DNA of 37,845 bases from Desulfobulbaceae bacterium (GTDB lineage Bacteria; Desulfobacterota; Desulfobulbia; Desulfobulbales; Desulfobulbaceae). The position numbers and the translations under genes are program-made. Shown here piece after piece: positions 1-9,358 of this stretch. Position 1 is the first letter of the stretch. Each line of letters opens with the position of its first letter. The notes under the pieces were generated by a model. The model searched no databases, was not told the DNA's origin, and worked only from the letters and a program-made list of their open reading frames with translations. Location of the stretch: the NCBI GenBank assembly GCA_011391865.1, contig JAABPV010000026.1:1-37845 (forward strand). Reading direction: 5' to 3'.

Positions 1-258
1 TCTTTGATCTCCAAAACCTTCCGACGAAAATCTATTGAGTATGCCATACGCACAGTGTAGTCATTTTATACTGCTTTGGCTATAACAACCTGCCGCGCCA
101 AAGGAAAAAACTGCTTCATCCAGCTCTTCGATTCAGCCCCGAACAGCCACCGGAAAACTTCCCTCAGGCGCAAAGCTAAACAGCGTCGGCATCAGGTACC
201 CTCCTCCTCCTGATGCCGACGCTGTTTTTTTCTGCCACTGAAACAAGCCTCTCCCGTG
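1..258. other. Intergenic region, no gene seen
   Basis: I see no supportable gene in the first 258 bases. The only clear structure is a long perfect hairpin at 178-227, listed separately. The short plus-strand frames around 213-594 run opposite to the minus-strand NYN gene and look like shadows of it. Confidence 0.5.
178..231. terminator. Long perfect hairpin with T-run
   Basis: Arms 178-196 and 209-227 are perfect 19-bp inverted complements around a 12-nt loop. On the plus strand the hairpin is followed by a run of seven T (225-231). On the minus strand the stem ends in CTGTTTAGC, a weaker tail. It lies about 30 bp past the stop of the minus-strand NYN gene, so it most likely ends that transcript and may act in both directions. 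Confidence 0.75.
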
Positions 259-1047
259 TCAGTTCTCCCGCACCAAGCGGATGTCCCATGCCTCGGAGCG
301 GCCTTCATTGTGGGGATTCTCAACCACCCGGAATTCGAAAATCCGGGTTGGGTCTTGAAAATAGTAATCGCCTTCCAATGTGGATTTGGAGAGATGGAAG
401 AAGACCGTCTCCGGCTTAAGGCTGTGCGTCTCGGTGATCATCCTGAAAAAGCGGAAGAAGCCGAAGCCACGGTCAGCGTTGAAGTTAGCCACAGTGCCGC
501 GCTGCCATTCGCCGGGCTGGTCGTGATGGGTCTCGTCGGGCTGGAAGGGCAGCAGGCCGGGGATGAGGAAGCCGGAAAGGAAGGAGTCCGCTGACTCGCG
601 CAGCTCGCGGCTGACGTTGTTGAAGCCGATCACGTCCACGCGGCAGCCCATGTTCTGCAAGGCGGTGACAAGGCGGATGAAGTCGCCGTCGCCGGTGAGC
701 AGAATGACCCGGTCCAAGTTGCGAGCCTGGAGCAGCGCATCAATGGCCAAGTCCATGTCGGCGTTGGCCTTGGTGGTCACATTGCCGTCCTCATCCTCGT
801 AGCGGCGCACAAATTTCTTAATGATCTTGAAGCCGCACTGACGCAGGATGTTGTGATAAAAATAGACCTTCTGCCGGTAGTCCGGCTCCTTGCTGGTGCG
901 CTCGCGGTCCTCGGCTAAATAGCAGTTGGCCCGCACCAAAGTGGAATTGGGCGTGTTGGCCATATCAACCAAAACATCGTAGCGCATTCCGTAGCCGCCG
1001 CTCATTTTGATATTTTCAGCATCTACGTAGATTCCTGTTTTCAACAT
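259..1047 (-). CDS. NYN-domain protein (LabA/DUF88 type) with C-terminal cold-shock-like OB domain
   Basis: A 262-aa protein. It opens with GIYVDAENIKMSGG, the first acidic motif of the NYN (PIN-like) nuclease fold. It continues through a second acidic patch (ANADMDLAIDAL) and a third (ILLTGDGDFIRLVTAL), the usual Asp-rich metal site. The C-terminal part (about residues 185-262) has GTVANFNADRGFGFFRFF and VFFHLSKS, which resemble the nucleic-acid-binding RNP motifs of cold-shock/OB folds. A role in RNA binding or cleavage is inferred. I place the start at an ATG (1045-1047) directly before the conserved domain. An upstream in-frame GTG at 1155 would add 36 unconserved residues across the guaA terminator. 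No strong Shine-Dalgarno is visible. Confidence 0.8.
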   Translation of the reverse strand: MLKTGIYVDAENIKMSGGYGMRYDVLVDMANTPNSTLVRANCYLAEDRERTSKEPDYRQKVYFYHNILRQCGFKIIKKFVRRYEDEDGNVTTKANADMDLAIDALLQARNLDRVILLTGDGDFIRLVTALQNMGCRVDVIGFNNVSRELRESADSFLSGFLIPGLLPFQPDETHHDQPGEWQRGTVANFNADRGFGFFRFFRMITETHSLKPETVFFHLSKSTLEGDYYFQDPTRIFEFRVVENPHNEGRSEAWDIRLVREN

Positions 1048-1090
1048 GATAATATTTGAGGATAAAAGTGAGTGAACTGTTGCTGGTGAA

Positions 1091-1133
1091 CAAAAATATG
1101 AAACGCCGGGAGATGGGTTCGCCTTCTCCCGGC
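1091..1133 (-). terminator. Intrinsic terminator of guaA
   Basis: Arms 1105-1113 and 1125-1133 form a perfect 9-bp GC-rich stem (GCCGGGAGA/TCTCCCGGC). On the minus strand they are followed by GTTTCATATTTTTG. The hairpin begins 13 bp after the guaA stop and separates guaA from the NYN gene. Confidence 0.75.
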
Positions 1134-1145
1134 TGCAAGCTGCTT

Positions 1146-2690
<1,545 letters not shown>

Positions 2691-3392
2691 AATGCGAAGC
2701 TGTGGAAGGGCCTCGGTGCAATTACAACAACCGATGAGAACGAAAAGAATGACAACAGGAACAGGTTAAGCCTCCAGCCGGAGGAGTGCTCTTTATGACG
2801 GAGCATCCTGCTTCAGGGATGAAGCAACTATATTATCACCGCTGACGGAGAAAAGCAAATGAATGCTTCTTCCCATGCGGAAAAGGCAGGAATGCCGCTT
2901 GAAAAGACCGCCTTCCCCCCGCGCCGCAGGAACAGGTTATTTCTAAAAGGCGGCTGGGTCTTCAGCGGTTTGAGCGCGGGTTGGCTGACAGCGAAATTCG
3001 CAGGCTGGCTGGGCAGCAGGCGGAAAATGCGGCCTTGATCTGGCGGAGGCGGCTTTCTCGGCAGCACCCCTCTCGGATGTTGCTGATATAGCTGAAGCAC
3101 TATAAAATGCCCTTCGACTCCGCTCAGGGTACTTGCACGAACAAGCACTCTGAGCGGAGTCGAAGAGTGCGCAGTTCCTGAGCCTGTCGAAGGATGGCTC
3201 CTGAGCTTGTCGAAGGATGAGTTTTCAAATTATCCTGCTCCAGCTATAAGAAGCTGACAGCAATTCGGTGCAACGACTTGCTTTGCGAAGCAGTTTTTTC
3301 TGCAATGCGAACTCATCAGCATCACGCAATTTTCGAAACAGCAACACTCGGCATGGGTGCCGCCAGTCACTGCCGCAGAGTATACGCCTGCA
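2691..3392. other. Intergenic region upstream of guaA, no convincing gene
   Basis: About 700 bp between guaA and the end of the TonB receptor gene. A 106-codon minus-strand frame at 2828-3148 begins inside a dispersed repeat and has no recognisable domain or ribosome site, so I do not call it. The main content is the CTGAGC...GTCGAAGG repeat cluster at 3111-3216. No clear terminator for the TonB gene is visible. Confidence 0.5.
3111..3216. repeat. Cluster of CTGAGC-N3-GTCGAAGG type repeats
   Basis: Four copies of a short repeat: one inverted copy at 3112-3127 (CTTCGACTCCGCTCAG), its perfect 16-bp complement at 3150-3165, and two direct copies at 3178-3193 and 3201-3216 spaced exactly 23 bp. 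The first two can form a long hairpin. The same motif recurs in the guaB terminator near 13549-13563. Such CCTTCGACAAGCTCAGG-like repeats are common intergenic elements in many bacteria. Their function here is unknown. Confidence 0.8.
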
Positions 3393-5405
3393 TCAGAAGC
3401 GCAGCTTCAGCTCGGCATACAGTGTGACAGGGTCGCCGGGAGTGAGGTAGATGTCGCCGTCGCCCCAGTTCTCGCCTGCGGCGATGTAGTCGCTGTTAAA
3501 AAGATTGCGGGCAGACAATGAGCCTTCCCATTGCCCCTTGGTGTAGCTCAGCTTGGCATCGACGAGATTGTACGAGTCCTGCTCAAAGGAGTTCTCGTTG
3601 TCTATCCACTGCGCGCCGACCCAGCGGCTGGCGAGCGAGGCCCCGAAGCCACAGCTGTGGGCGTAGCGCAGCTCCAGCGCGGTCTTGTGCTTGGGCTGCC
3701 AAGGCAGGCTCTTGCCGGAATAATCCATCTCGTAATCAACGAAGTCTGTGTACTCGCTGCTGTTCCACGTGTGCGAGCCGACTATGGTGAAGCCGTGGCC
3801 AAGGTCAAGGTCGCCTTCCAGCTCCACGCCCTGCATCCGCGACTCGCCCGCGTTCTCGTAGCGGAAGGTGCCCAGAGCTACTGCATCCGGGACCATCACC
3901 AACTGGTTCTCCAAGTCGGTGCGGTAGAGCGAGAGCTGGACATACGCCCGGCCGCCGAGCAGACTGGCCTTGATGCCGGTCTCGTAGCTGAGGGCATCTT
4001 CTGGCTTGATGTCCGGGTTGCTGGCGATCTGCGAGCCGACCGGGGCCTTGAAGCCGCTGCTGACGCTGGCAAAGAGGCTCAGAGCCGGGCTGACTGCCCA
4101 GGCCGCGCCGACCTTGGGGCTGAACTCGCTGAAGTCTGAGTCGCGCGAGCCAGCCGGGTCAAGCAGGTTGTCCAGCTCAATGGCGACGTGGTCGTAGCGA
4201 AGTCCGGCTGTGGCCGTAAGCTCCTCGCTGACCTTCAGCTCATCCTGCACATAGAGTGAGTTGAAGAAGCGGTTGGACTCCGCGTCGCGGGAGCGCAGGC
4301 CGCGCTTGGCCTCGTTGGGGAAATACTGCGAGAAGCGGCGGGTCTCGTCGTAGTCCTCGCTTTCGAGCTGATAGCCGAGCAGGGTCTGATTCTTCCTGCC
4401 AAAGAGCTGGTTGTCGCTGACCAAGCGCAGCTCGTTGCCCATGCGGCGGGACTCCAAGTCCTTGTCCACCACGTCCACGATGTCCCGCCATTCCTCGGTG
4501 ATGTTCTGGCCGTAAGCGCGGTTGACCAACTTCAGTGCCGTGCGCAGCTCATGCTCCAGACTGAAGCTGAGGTTCTGCTCGTCGTGCTCCTCTTTGCCGT
4601 GCTTGAAGAAGACCTGCTCGCGCTGGCCAGCTTGGTAGTTGGCCAAGGGCAGGTAGTCGGGGTATTCCAGCTCCCACGCGGCTGCATCCACGCTCAGACC
4701 GGCCTTGGTGCGCTCGGCAAGCTGGCCGTCCAAGCGGGTGAAGCCATTCACCCTGTCAAAGTCGTTGTTCTCGTCGCGCCAGCCCTCGCCCGCCCTGCGG
4801 GTCAGGCCGAGGGAATAGCCTGCGCCGCCCGCCAGCGGCCCGGAAAGCAGGGCGGTCTGCTTGTTCTCGCCGTAGCTGCCATAGCCCGCGCTGACCTCGC
4901 CCTGCTGGCTTGCGCCGCCTTGCTTAGTGATGATGTTGATCACCCCGCCCAGCGCGCTCTTGCCATACAGTGCCGACGCTGGCCCCTTGATGATCTCCAC
5001 CCTCTCTACATTCTCCATAGGGATGGCTGACCAGTCCACAGTGTCCAAGGCAGTGTTGCGCGGCACGCCGTCCACTAAGACCTGCACATACTGCGAATTG
5101 AGCACTGGCATACCCCGCATCGTCACCATTGAGAACTCGCCGCCGCCCTCCCACTCGTTCATCTGCAAGCCTGCGGTCTGATGGAGCGCGTCAGTCAGCA
5201 CCCGCGCCCCGGAGCCGCGCAGCTGCTCGCCGTCCAAGACCGTGACGCTGGCAGTCACCTCCTTCAGCTCGGTCTCGCTCTTGGTCGCGGTGACAACCAC
5301 CTCGTTCAGTTTATATGCCCCACCTTCCTTTTCCGCCGCAGCCATGCTGTTGCTCATCGCCAGCAGCAGAGTCATGGCCGCAGCGGCTGAAATCCTTGTC
5401 TTCAC
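3393..5405 (-). CDS. TonB-dependent outer-membrane receptor
   Basis: A 670-aa receptor. A signal peptide (MKTRISAAAAMTLLLAMSNSMAAA) is followed by a TonB-box-like stretch NEVVVTATK and a plug domain with LVDGVPRNT, VERVEIIKGPASALYG and GGVINIITK. A long beta-barrel follows and ends in a terminal Phe (ELKLRF), as usual for outer-membrane assembly. The start is GTG at 5405, with AAGGAGAG placed just upstream. It lies 50 bp after the YcaO gene on the same strand, so it probably belongs to that operon. In this context it likely imports a metal complex or the cluster's own peptide product. The ligand cannot be read from sequence; a siderophore or cobalamin receptor is the alternative. Confidence 0.93.
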   Translation of the reverse strand: MKTRISAAAAMTLLLAMSNSMAAAEKEGGAYKLNEVVVTATKSETELKEVTASVTVLDGEQLRGSGARVLTDALHQTAGLQMNEWEGGGEFSMVTMRGMPVLNSQYVQVLVDGVPRNTALDTVDWSAIPMENVERVEIIKGPASALYGKSALGGVINIITKQGGASQQGEVSAGYGSYGENKQTALLSGPLAGGAGYSLGLTRRAGEGWRDENNDFDRVNGFTRLDGQLAERTKAGLSVDAAAWELEYPDYLPLANYQAGQREQVFFKHGKEEHDEQNLSFSLEHELRTALKLVNRAYGQNITEEWRDIVDVVDKDLESRRMGNELRLVSDNQLFGRKNQTLLGYQLESEDYDETRRFSQYFPNEAKRGLRSRDAESNRFFNSLYVQDELKVSEELTATAGLRYDHVAIELDNLLDPAGSRDSDFSEFSPKVGAAWAVSPALSLFASVSSGFKAPVGSQIASNPDIKPEDALSYETGIKASLLGGRAYVQLSLYRTDLENQLVMVPDAVALGTFRYENAGESRMQGVELEGDLDLGHGFTIVGSHTWNSSEYTDFVDYEMDYSGKSLPWQPKHKTALELRYAHSCGFGASLASRWVGAQWIDNENSFEQDSYNLVDAKLSYTKGQWEGSLSARNLFNSDYIAAGENWGDGDIYLTPGDPVTLYAELKLRF

Positions 5406-5455
5406 TTTGTTCTCTCCTTCTTGTGTCGCGTGTTTATTGATATGTATGACCGCAG

Positions 5456-7693
5456 TTAATGCGGGTAAACTCCGTTGAACAGGTCATCGTAAGCCAAGCG
5501 CTCAGTCCGGCAGCCCATCATCACCGGCATGTTGAAGAGCCGGTTAGAGGCGGAAAGAATCGGCTCCGCGTTTTTCTGCATGCCGCCGCTGGCGATCACC
5601 CGCACCACTGGCACTCCAATGCCATCCTTGGTCAGATTGACCGCGATCACCTCGGCCTTGGGCAGCACAGCGCAGATGCGTGACACCACAGTCCTGATGT
5701 CATCGGACACTGACTGGGCTGACTGATTGACGAACGAGGAATAATTCACCGCAGCACCGCTGTCGGTGTTCATCTCCAAGGTCTTGAAGTGATTGAGGGC
5801 GAAAAGCGAATGATACTGAAAGACCAAGTCGCGGGCCAATGGATTGCGGTAATTGCTGATCCGTCTGTCCGCGCCGGGATCGCGAGCCTGATACGCCTCT
5901 GAAACGCTCCGCTCCAAGGCGATGGCCGGATCAAGACTGGCTCCGAACCCGTTGGAGGCGTAGAACGAATAATTACTGTCGTCTATCATCCACGCCCGGA
6001 AGACAGGAAAACCAAAGTCAGAAGTGTAATCACGGATAACCAGACGAAGACCGTGCGCCGCGATTCGGTCAAGCAGCTTCCTGACCGCTCCGGGCAGCTT
6101 GTCATCCAGCACTATTCGTGGCCGCTGCACCCGGTTGGCCTGCCATATCATCCATGCGTCATGTTCGACCAGTTCAAGCAAGGCTTGAAGCACTGCGTCC
6201 TCATAGGTGCCGCCTGCGGCCAGACCGCCGGAGGCGGTATCATAGAACTGGCCCATGAAACGGGTGTTGGAAAGAAAGACCATTGAGGCGGGCACTAATT
6301 TCGGGCTGCCGTCATGAAGCGAGTGGCCCCAGACCCAGTCTATGGGCAGCGACTCGTCAAAGCGGTCCATCTCGCCCTGATGATAAACCGTGCCGATATG
6401 ATCCGGGACATTCATCGCCAAGTCGCGCACCTCGCAGTATGGCGCACGGATCAGGCCCACACCGCCGTGATACCTCGCGCTGATCCGCTCGAACAGCTCA
6501 AAGGCGGCGGAGAAATAAGCCTGCTCTTCAGTGAAACCTTTGCCCCGGCTGTTCTGCTGCGGCACTATCATCCGCCGCTTCGGGTCGTAGTTTGTTTCCG
6601 TGCAGGCGAAAAAACGGTAGAGCATGTGATCAAGCGGGCCGTCATGATGTCTGCGGATGCTGACCTTGGCGCCGAGGCGGGCCAGACTTTCGTTCAGCAA
6701 TTTTTTCGTCTCCTGATTGGAGATGCTGCGGCGGCCTCCCGCAGTGTACCGCACCGGCTTGTCCGTATGGAACGAGACTGCCGGGGGAATCATCTTTGGC
6801 CTGCCTTCATGCAGGCGGTCAAGGGCTAAAGCGTGACATGCCGGGCAGCTGCTGATCGGAAAAAACTCCACGGCTGACTGCCCGGCGGCGGACGGCTCGG
6901 CAAAAAGCAGCTGACGGCCAAGCAGTTCCGGGTTTTCACCGTCGACCCGCAGCCGTTCCGCTTCGCGGGCGATCAGTTCCGCCGCCCAGACTGCCGCCGC
7001 CCGCTGCTGCGGCGTGTCAGGCAAAGGCCAAACCGCCGCCAATTCTTCCAAGCTCTGCCAAGGAAAGGTGCTGCCGCAAGCCCGCGCCAGCCGCAGCCGC
7101 CGATGTTCCGTGTAGCAGCCGAAGCAGGAGGTCAGGCCGGGCAGGACGCTTGGCCCGGCAGCCAGCTGATGGCCGTCGAAATAGCAGAGGATGAACGGAG
7201 AACGCCGCTTGAGGAAAAAGGCGTTGAAGTCCAGCAGCGCACGGAACGTAGCCTGCTCAGGGCAGAGGATGAACACGGTTCCTGCGGCAAAGATTTCATC
7301 ATCCTCTGCCGGAAGCTGAAAGGGCAGCAGCACCTCTCCCGTCAGGCTCTGCCGCAGCGTCTCGGCCAGCCTTCCGCTCCCGATCAGACAGAGCGGCGGA
7401 AGGGGCTGGAGCAGTGCTGGCTGGGCTTTTATCTCATCGGCGGTCAGCAGGCCCGACTCAGTCAAGGTTGCAAGAAAGTTGAGCACATCTTCGGCGGGAA
7501 ATTCACCTGCAAAATGCTCGACGATCTGACTTGCCGCCGTCTCGTCACCCACTGCGTCAAGCACCCTGCCCAGCACAGCGGGATCGCATTCTAAAAGTTT
7601 CAGCTGGCCTTGCACAGCCACGGCCACAGCTTCGCTGCCCGCAGGCGAAAGGGAAAGCCGGGCATTTTTTCTGATCACAGTGTTGGCATTCAT
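5456..7693 (-). CDS. Fused ThiF-like/YcaO cyclodehydratase (azoline-forming RiPP enzyme)
   Basis: A 745-aa protein. The N-terminal half resembles the ocin-ThiF-like partner protein of azole/azoline cyclodehydratases. It has a Rossmann-like LCLIGSGRLAETL near residue 101 and two CxxC pairs (near 190/193 and 283/286) that would hold a structural zinc. From about residue 300 it is a YcaO domain, with the ATP/Mg signatures SRGKGFTEEQAYFSAAFELF (382-401), LLELVEHDAW and GASLDPAIALERSVSEAYQ. The known reaction of this family is ATP-dependent backbone cyclisation of Ser/Thr/Cys. The C-terminus ends NGVYPH and lacks the PxPxP tail often seen in azoline-forming YcaOs. The ATG overlaps the MFS stop (ATGA), so the two are translationally coupled. 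A thioamide-forming role is less likely given the ThiF-like fusion. Confidence 0.9.
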   Translation of the reverse strand: MNANTVIRKNARLSLSPAGSEAVAVAVQGQLKLLECDPAVLGRVLDAVGDETAASQIVEHFAGEFPAEDVLNFLATLTESGLLTADEIKAQPALLQPLPPLCLIGSGRLAETLRQSLTGEVLLPFQLPAEDDEIFAAGTVFILCPEQATFRALLDFNAFFLKRRSPFILCYFDGHQLAAGPSVLPGLTSCFGCYTEHRRLRLARACGSTFPWQSLEELAAVWPLPDTPQQRAAAVWAAELIAREAERLRVDGENPELLGRQLLFAEPSAAGQSAVEFFPISSCPACHALALDRLHEGRPKMIPPAVSFHTDKPVRYTAGGRRSISNQETKKLLNESLARLGAKVSIRRHHDGPLDHMLYRFFACTETNYDPKRRMIVPQQNSRGKGFTEEQAYFSAAFELFERISARYHGGVGLIRAPYCEVRDLAMNVPDHIGTVYHQGEMDRFDESLPIDWVWGHSLHDGSPKLVPASMVFLSNTRFMGQFYDTASGGLAAGGTYEDAVLQALLELVEHDAWMIWQANRVQRPRIVLDDKLPGAVRKLLDRIAAHGLRLVIRDYTSDFGFPVFRAWMIDDSNYSFYASNGFGASLDPAIALERSVSEAYQARDPGADRRISNYRNPLARDLVFQYHSLFALNHFKTLEMNTDSGAAVNYSSFVNQSAQSVSDDIRTVVSRICAVLPKAEVIAVNLTKDGIGVPVVRVIASGGMQKNAEPILSASNRLFNMPVMMGCRTERLAYDDLFNGVYPH

Positions 7694-8970
7694 TTTATTG
7701 TTTTCCCTGAGCAAAGTTGAGATGATTCGACAATATCGCTGTTTTGGCGGCGGAGAAAAAGAAGCCAGAACATCCCGGCGGCGGCCATGAGCAGCCCGGC
7801 CAGGCAGGCTGTCAGCTCAAGGCCCAGCAGCGCGGCAAGGCTGCCGTGCGCGGCGGCGGAGAGGCCGTACAAGGAGAGGTAAATGCCGCTGTCCAATCCT
7901 GAAATTCTGCCCCGCATAGCGGGGGCGGCCTCGCGCAGCAGCAAGGGCTGATAGGCGAGGCCGAAGAGGAAGGCCGCCGCCAGCTGCGCCGCGAACAGCA
8001 CCAAAGACAGCGGCAGGCTGCTGACGTGGGGCAGAAGGACGAAGAGCAGCCCCTCAGCCACGCAGGCCCAGCCGATGATCAACGCGTCCTGCTGAAAGCC
8101 TCGCCCTAAAACAGGCCGGACAGCGGCGGCGGCCAGCGCACCGGCACCGGTCATGGCAAAGAACAGTCCCAGCACGACCGGGTCGTTGTCAAAACGCTGA
8201 TAGCAGAGCAAAGAGACTATGACAAATACCCCGCCGCCGCCCAGCGACCAAATGGCATTGGTCAGCACCATGCGCAGCAGCACAGGCTGCGAGCGGAGAT
8301 GGCTGATTCCAGCCAGCCAGTCCTGACGCAAACTGCTCCGTCCCGCTTTGACAGCGGCTGCGGCTTGGGCGGGCGCGGCTGTCCATGTGCAAAAGGTGGA
8401 AAACAAAAAGCTGAGAGCATCTAAGATGAAGACAACCTGACAGCCGACAACCGCGATCATCGCCCCGCCTAGGCCGTTGCCAAGAAAGACAGCCATGCCG
8501 AAGCCGATCTGCATCAGTGCCAGAGCGCGGTCAAATCGAGCCGTGCCTGCCACATCTTGCAGATAAACTATGCGGGCCGAGGCATGAGCCGCACTGAGCG
8601 CGCCCATCAGCACTGTCAGCGCATACAAAGCTGGCAGGCTGCCAGTGCTGCCTGCAAACACAAAGAGCAGGGCGGCGGCGGCCAGACTGAGGTCAAGGCT
8701 GATTAAAAATAGACGGCGGTCAAGGCGGTCAGCAATCACGCCGCCCAGCCCGGCAAAGATCAGGCGCGAGGAAAGCCGCAGGCCGATGGCCAAGCCGGTC
8801 TTCAAGCCCTCGCCGCCGGTGAGGGTCAAGATCAGGAAAACCACAGCCGCCTGATTGAAGCTGTCGCCCAAGGAACTGACTGTCCAGCCTGTCCAGAGCC
8901 TGCGGAAGGCAGAATTTTCCTGAATAAAAGCTAAATAGCCATTGCTGTCTGCGATGTCCCGCTTGATCAT
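7690..8970 (-). CDS. MFS efflux transporter, probable peptide or metallophore exporter
   Basis: A 426-aa, very hydrophobic protein with about 12 membrane segments. A short cytoplasmic N-terminus precedes FRRLWTGWTVSSLGDSF, typical of the DHA3/EntS-like branch of MFS exporters. A motif-A-like GGVIADRLDRR follows TM2. The ATG has GAAGGA just upstream and follows an intrinsic terminator. It comes directly after the small peptide gene and overlaps the YcaO gene, which suggests that it exports the mature product. EntS-type siderophore exporters belong to the same superfamily branch (family knowledge). The substrate is inferred only from neighbours. Confidence 0.88.
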   Translation of the reverse strand: MIKRDIADSNGYLAFIQENSAFRRLWTGWTVSSLGDSFNQAAVVFLILTLTGGEGLKTGLAIGLRLSSRLIFAGLGGVIADRLDRRLFLISLDLSLAAAALLFVFAGSTGSLPALYALTVLMGALSAAHASARIVYLQDVAGTARFDRALALMQIGFGMAVFLGNGLGGAMIAVVGCQVVFILDALSFLFSTFCTWTAAPAQAAAAVKAGRSSLRQDWLAGISHLRSQPVLLRMVLTNAIWSLGGGGVFVIVSLLCYQRFDNDPVVLGLFFAMTGAGALAAAAVRPVLGRGFQQDALIIGWACVAEGLLFVLLPHVSSLPLSLVLFAAQLAAAFLFGLAYQPLLLREAAPAMRGRISGLDSGIYLSLYGLSAAAHGSLAALLGLELTACLAGLLMAAAGMFWLLFLRRQNSDIVESSQLCSGKTIK

Positions 8971-8983
8971 ATCCTTCAGGATG

Positions 8984-9019
8984 AAAAAATGCCGCCGTCT
9001 ATTCTCGCCGACGGCGGCA
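8984..9019 (-). terminator. Intrinsic terminator/attenuator between peptide gene and MFS gene
   Basis: Arms 8990-8999 and 9010-9019 are perfect 10-bp complements (TGCCGCCGTC/GACGGCGGCA). On the minus strand they are followed by TTTTTTC. The hairpin lies between the peptide stop (9065) and the MFS start (8970). Partial readthrough would give much more peptide transcript than enzyme transcript, the usual stoichiometry for RiPP precursors. Confidence 0.85.
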
Positions 9020-9064
9020 CAAGAGAGACATTCAGCTTGAATGGCGGAATTATCTCAACTTAAA

Positions 9065-9142
9065 TCACTGCGCTACGGAAGAACCGTGGTGCATGAAGCT
9101 GGAGACGGATTTCTCGGTCTCTGCTGCGACGCGGATTTTCAA
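9065..9142 (-). CDS. Candidate RiPP precursor peptide, 25 aa
   Basis: A 25-codon reading frame. It begins TTG at 9140-9142, seven bases after AAGGAGGT (about 9150-9157), a near-perfect anti-16S complement. The peptide starts MKIRVAAE and ends SFMHHGSSVAQ. It has Ser at positions 12, 14, 15, 21 and 22, a Thr at 9, a Met-His-His at 17-19 and no cysteine. It lies just before the exporter, cyclodehydratase and receptor genes, with a terminator after it. I infer that Ser or Thr residues become oxazolines and that the His pair helps bind a metal. An in-frame ATG at 9208 would give a 46-aa form but lacks a ribosome site. The lysine/valine-rich N-terminus loosely recalls methanobactin leaders; this is not proof of homology. 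Confidence 0.7.
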   Translation of the reverse strand: MKIRVAAETEKSVSSFMHHGSSVAQ

Positions 9143-9224
9143 GCGAATCACCTCCTTTTTCTTGGAATAGAGCGCATTTTTTGGCGAGACAAACAAGATG
9201 CTGCTCATTTTTCAACGTCTATCA

Positions 9225-9253
9225 ACTGTACATTACTTTTATCGCCCGATCAA
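9225..9253 (-). promoter_or_regulatory. Promoter A of peptide-MFS-YcaO-TonB operon
   Basis: On the minus strand TTGATC (9248-9253) is a -35-like box and TACAGT (9225-9230) a -10-like box, with exactly 17 nt between. Transcription would start near 9218, leaving a leader of about 75 nt before the TTG start. The -35 overlaps the edge of the 20-bp palindrome at 9252-9271. The same arrangement recurs at 13092-13138 and 13394-13440, which supports it. Confidence 0.6.
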
Positions 9254-9293
9254 TGAGGCGATCGCCTCATTTTCATGGGTGAAAGTCCTATGA
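9252..9293. promoter_or_regulatory. Operator palindrome A plus upstream second dyad
   Basis: AATGAGGCGATCGCCTCATT at 9252-9271 is a perfect 20-bp palindrome touching the -35 box of promoter A. A second dyad (TCATGGG at 9273-9279 with TCCTATGA at 9286-9293) is centred 21.5 bp further upstream, about two helical turns. The layout fits tandem binding of a dimeric repressor. Two further copies lie at 13119-13158 and 13421-13460. Confidence 0.6.
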
Positions 9294-9358
9294 ATTCCCG
9301 GTGCGATGAAAACAGACTCAAGAGGGAACCGCGCAGAAACGCAGCTCCAACCTTCAGA

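Noticed and set aside
2828..3148. 106-codon minus-strand frame
   Set aside because: It begins in a dispersed repeat, has low-complexity proline-rich content, no domain and no ribosome site.
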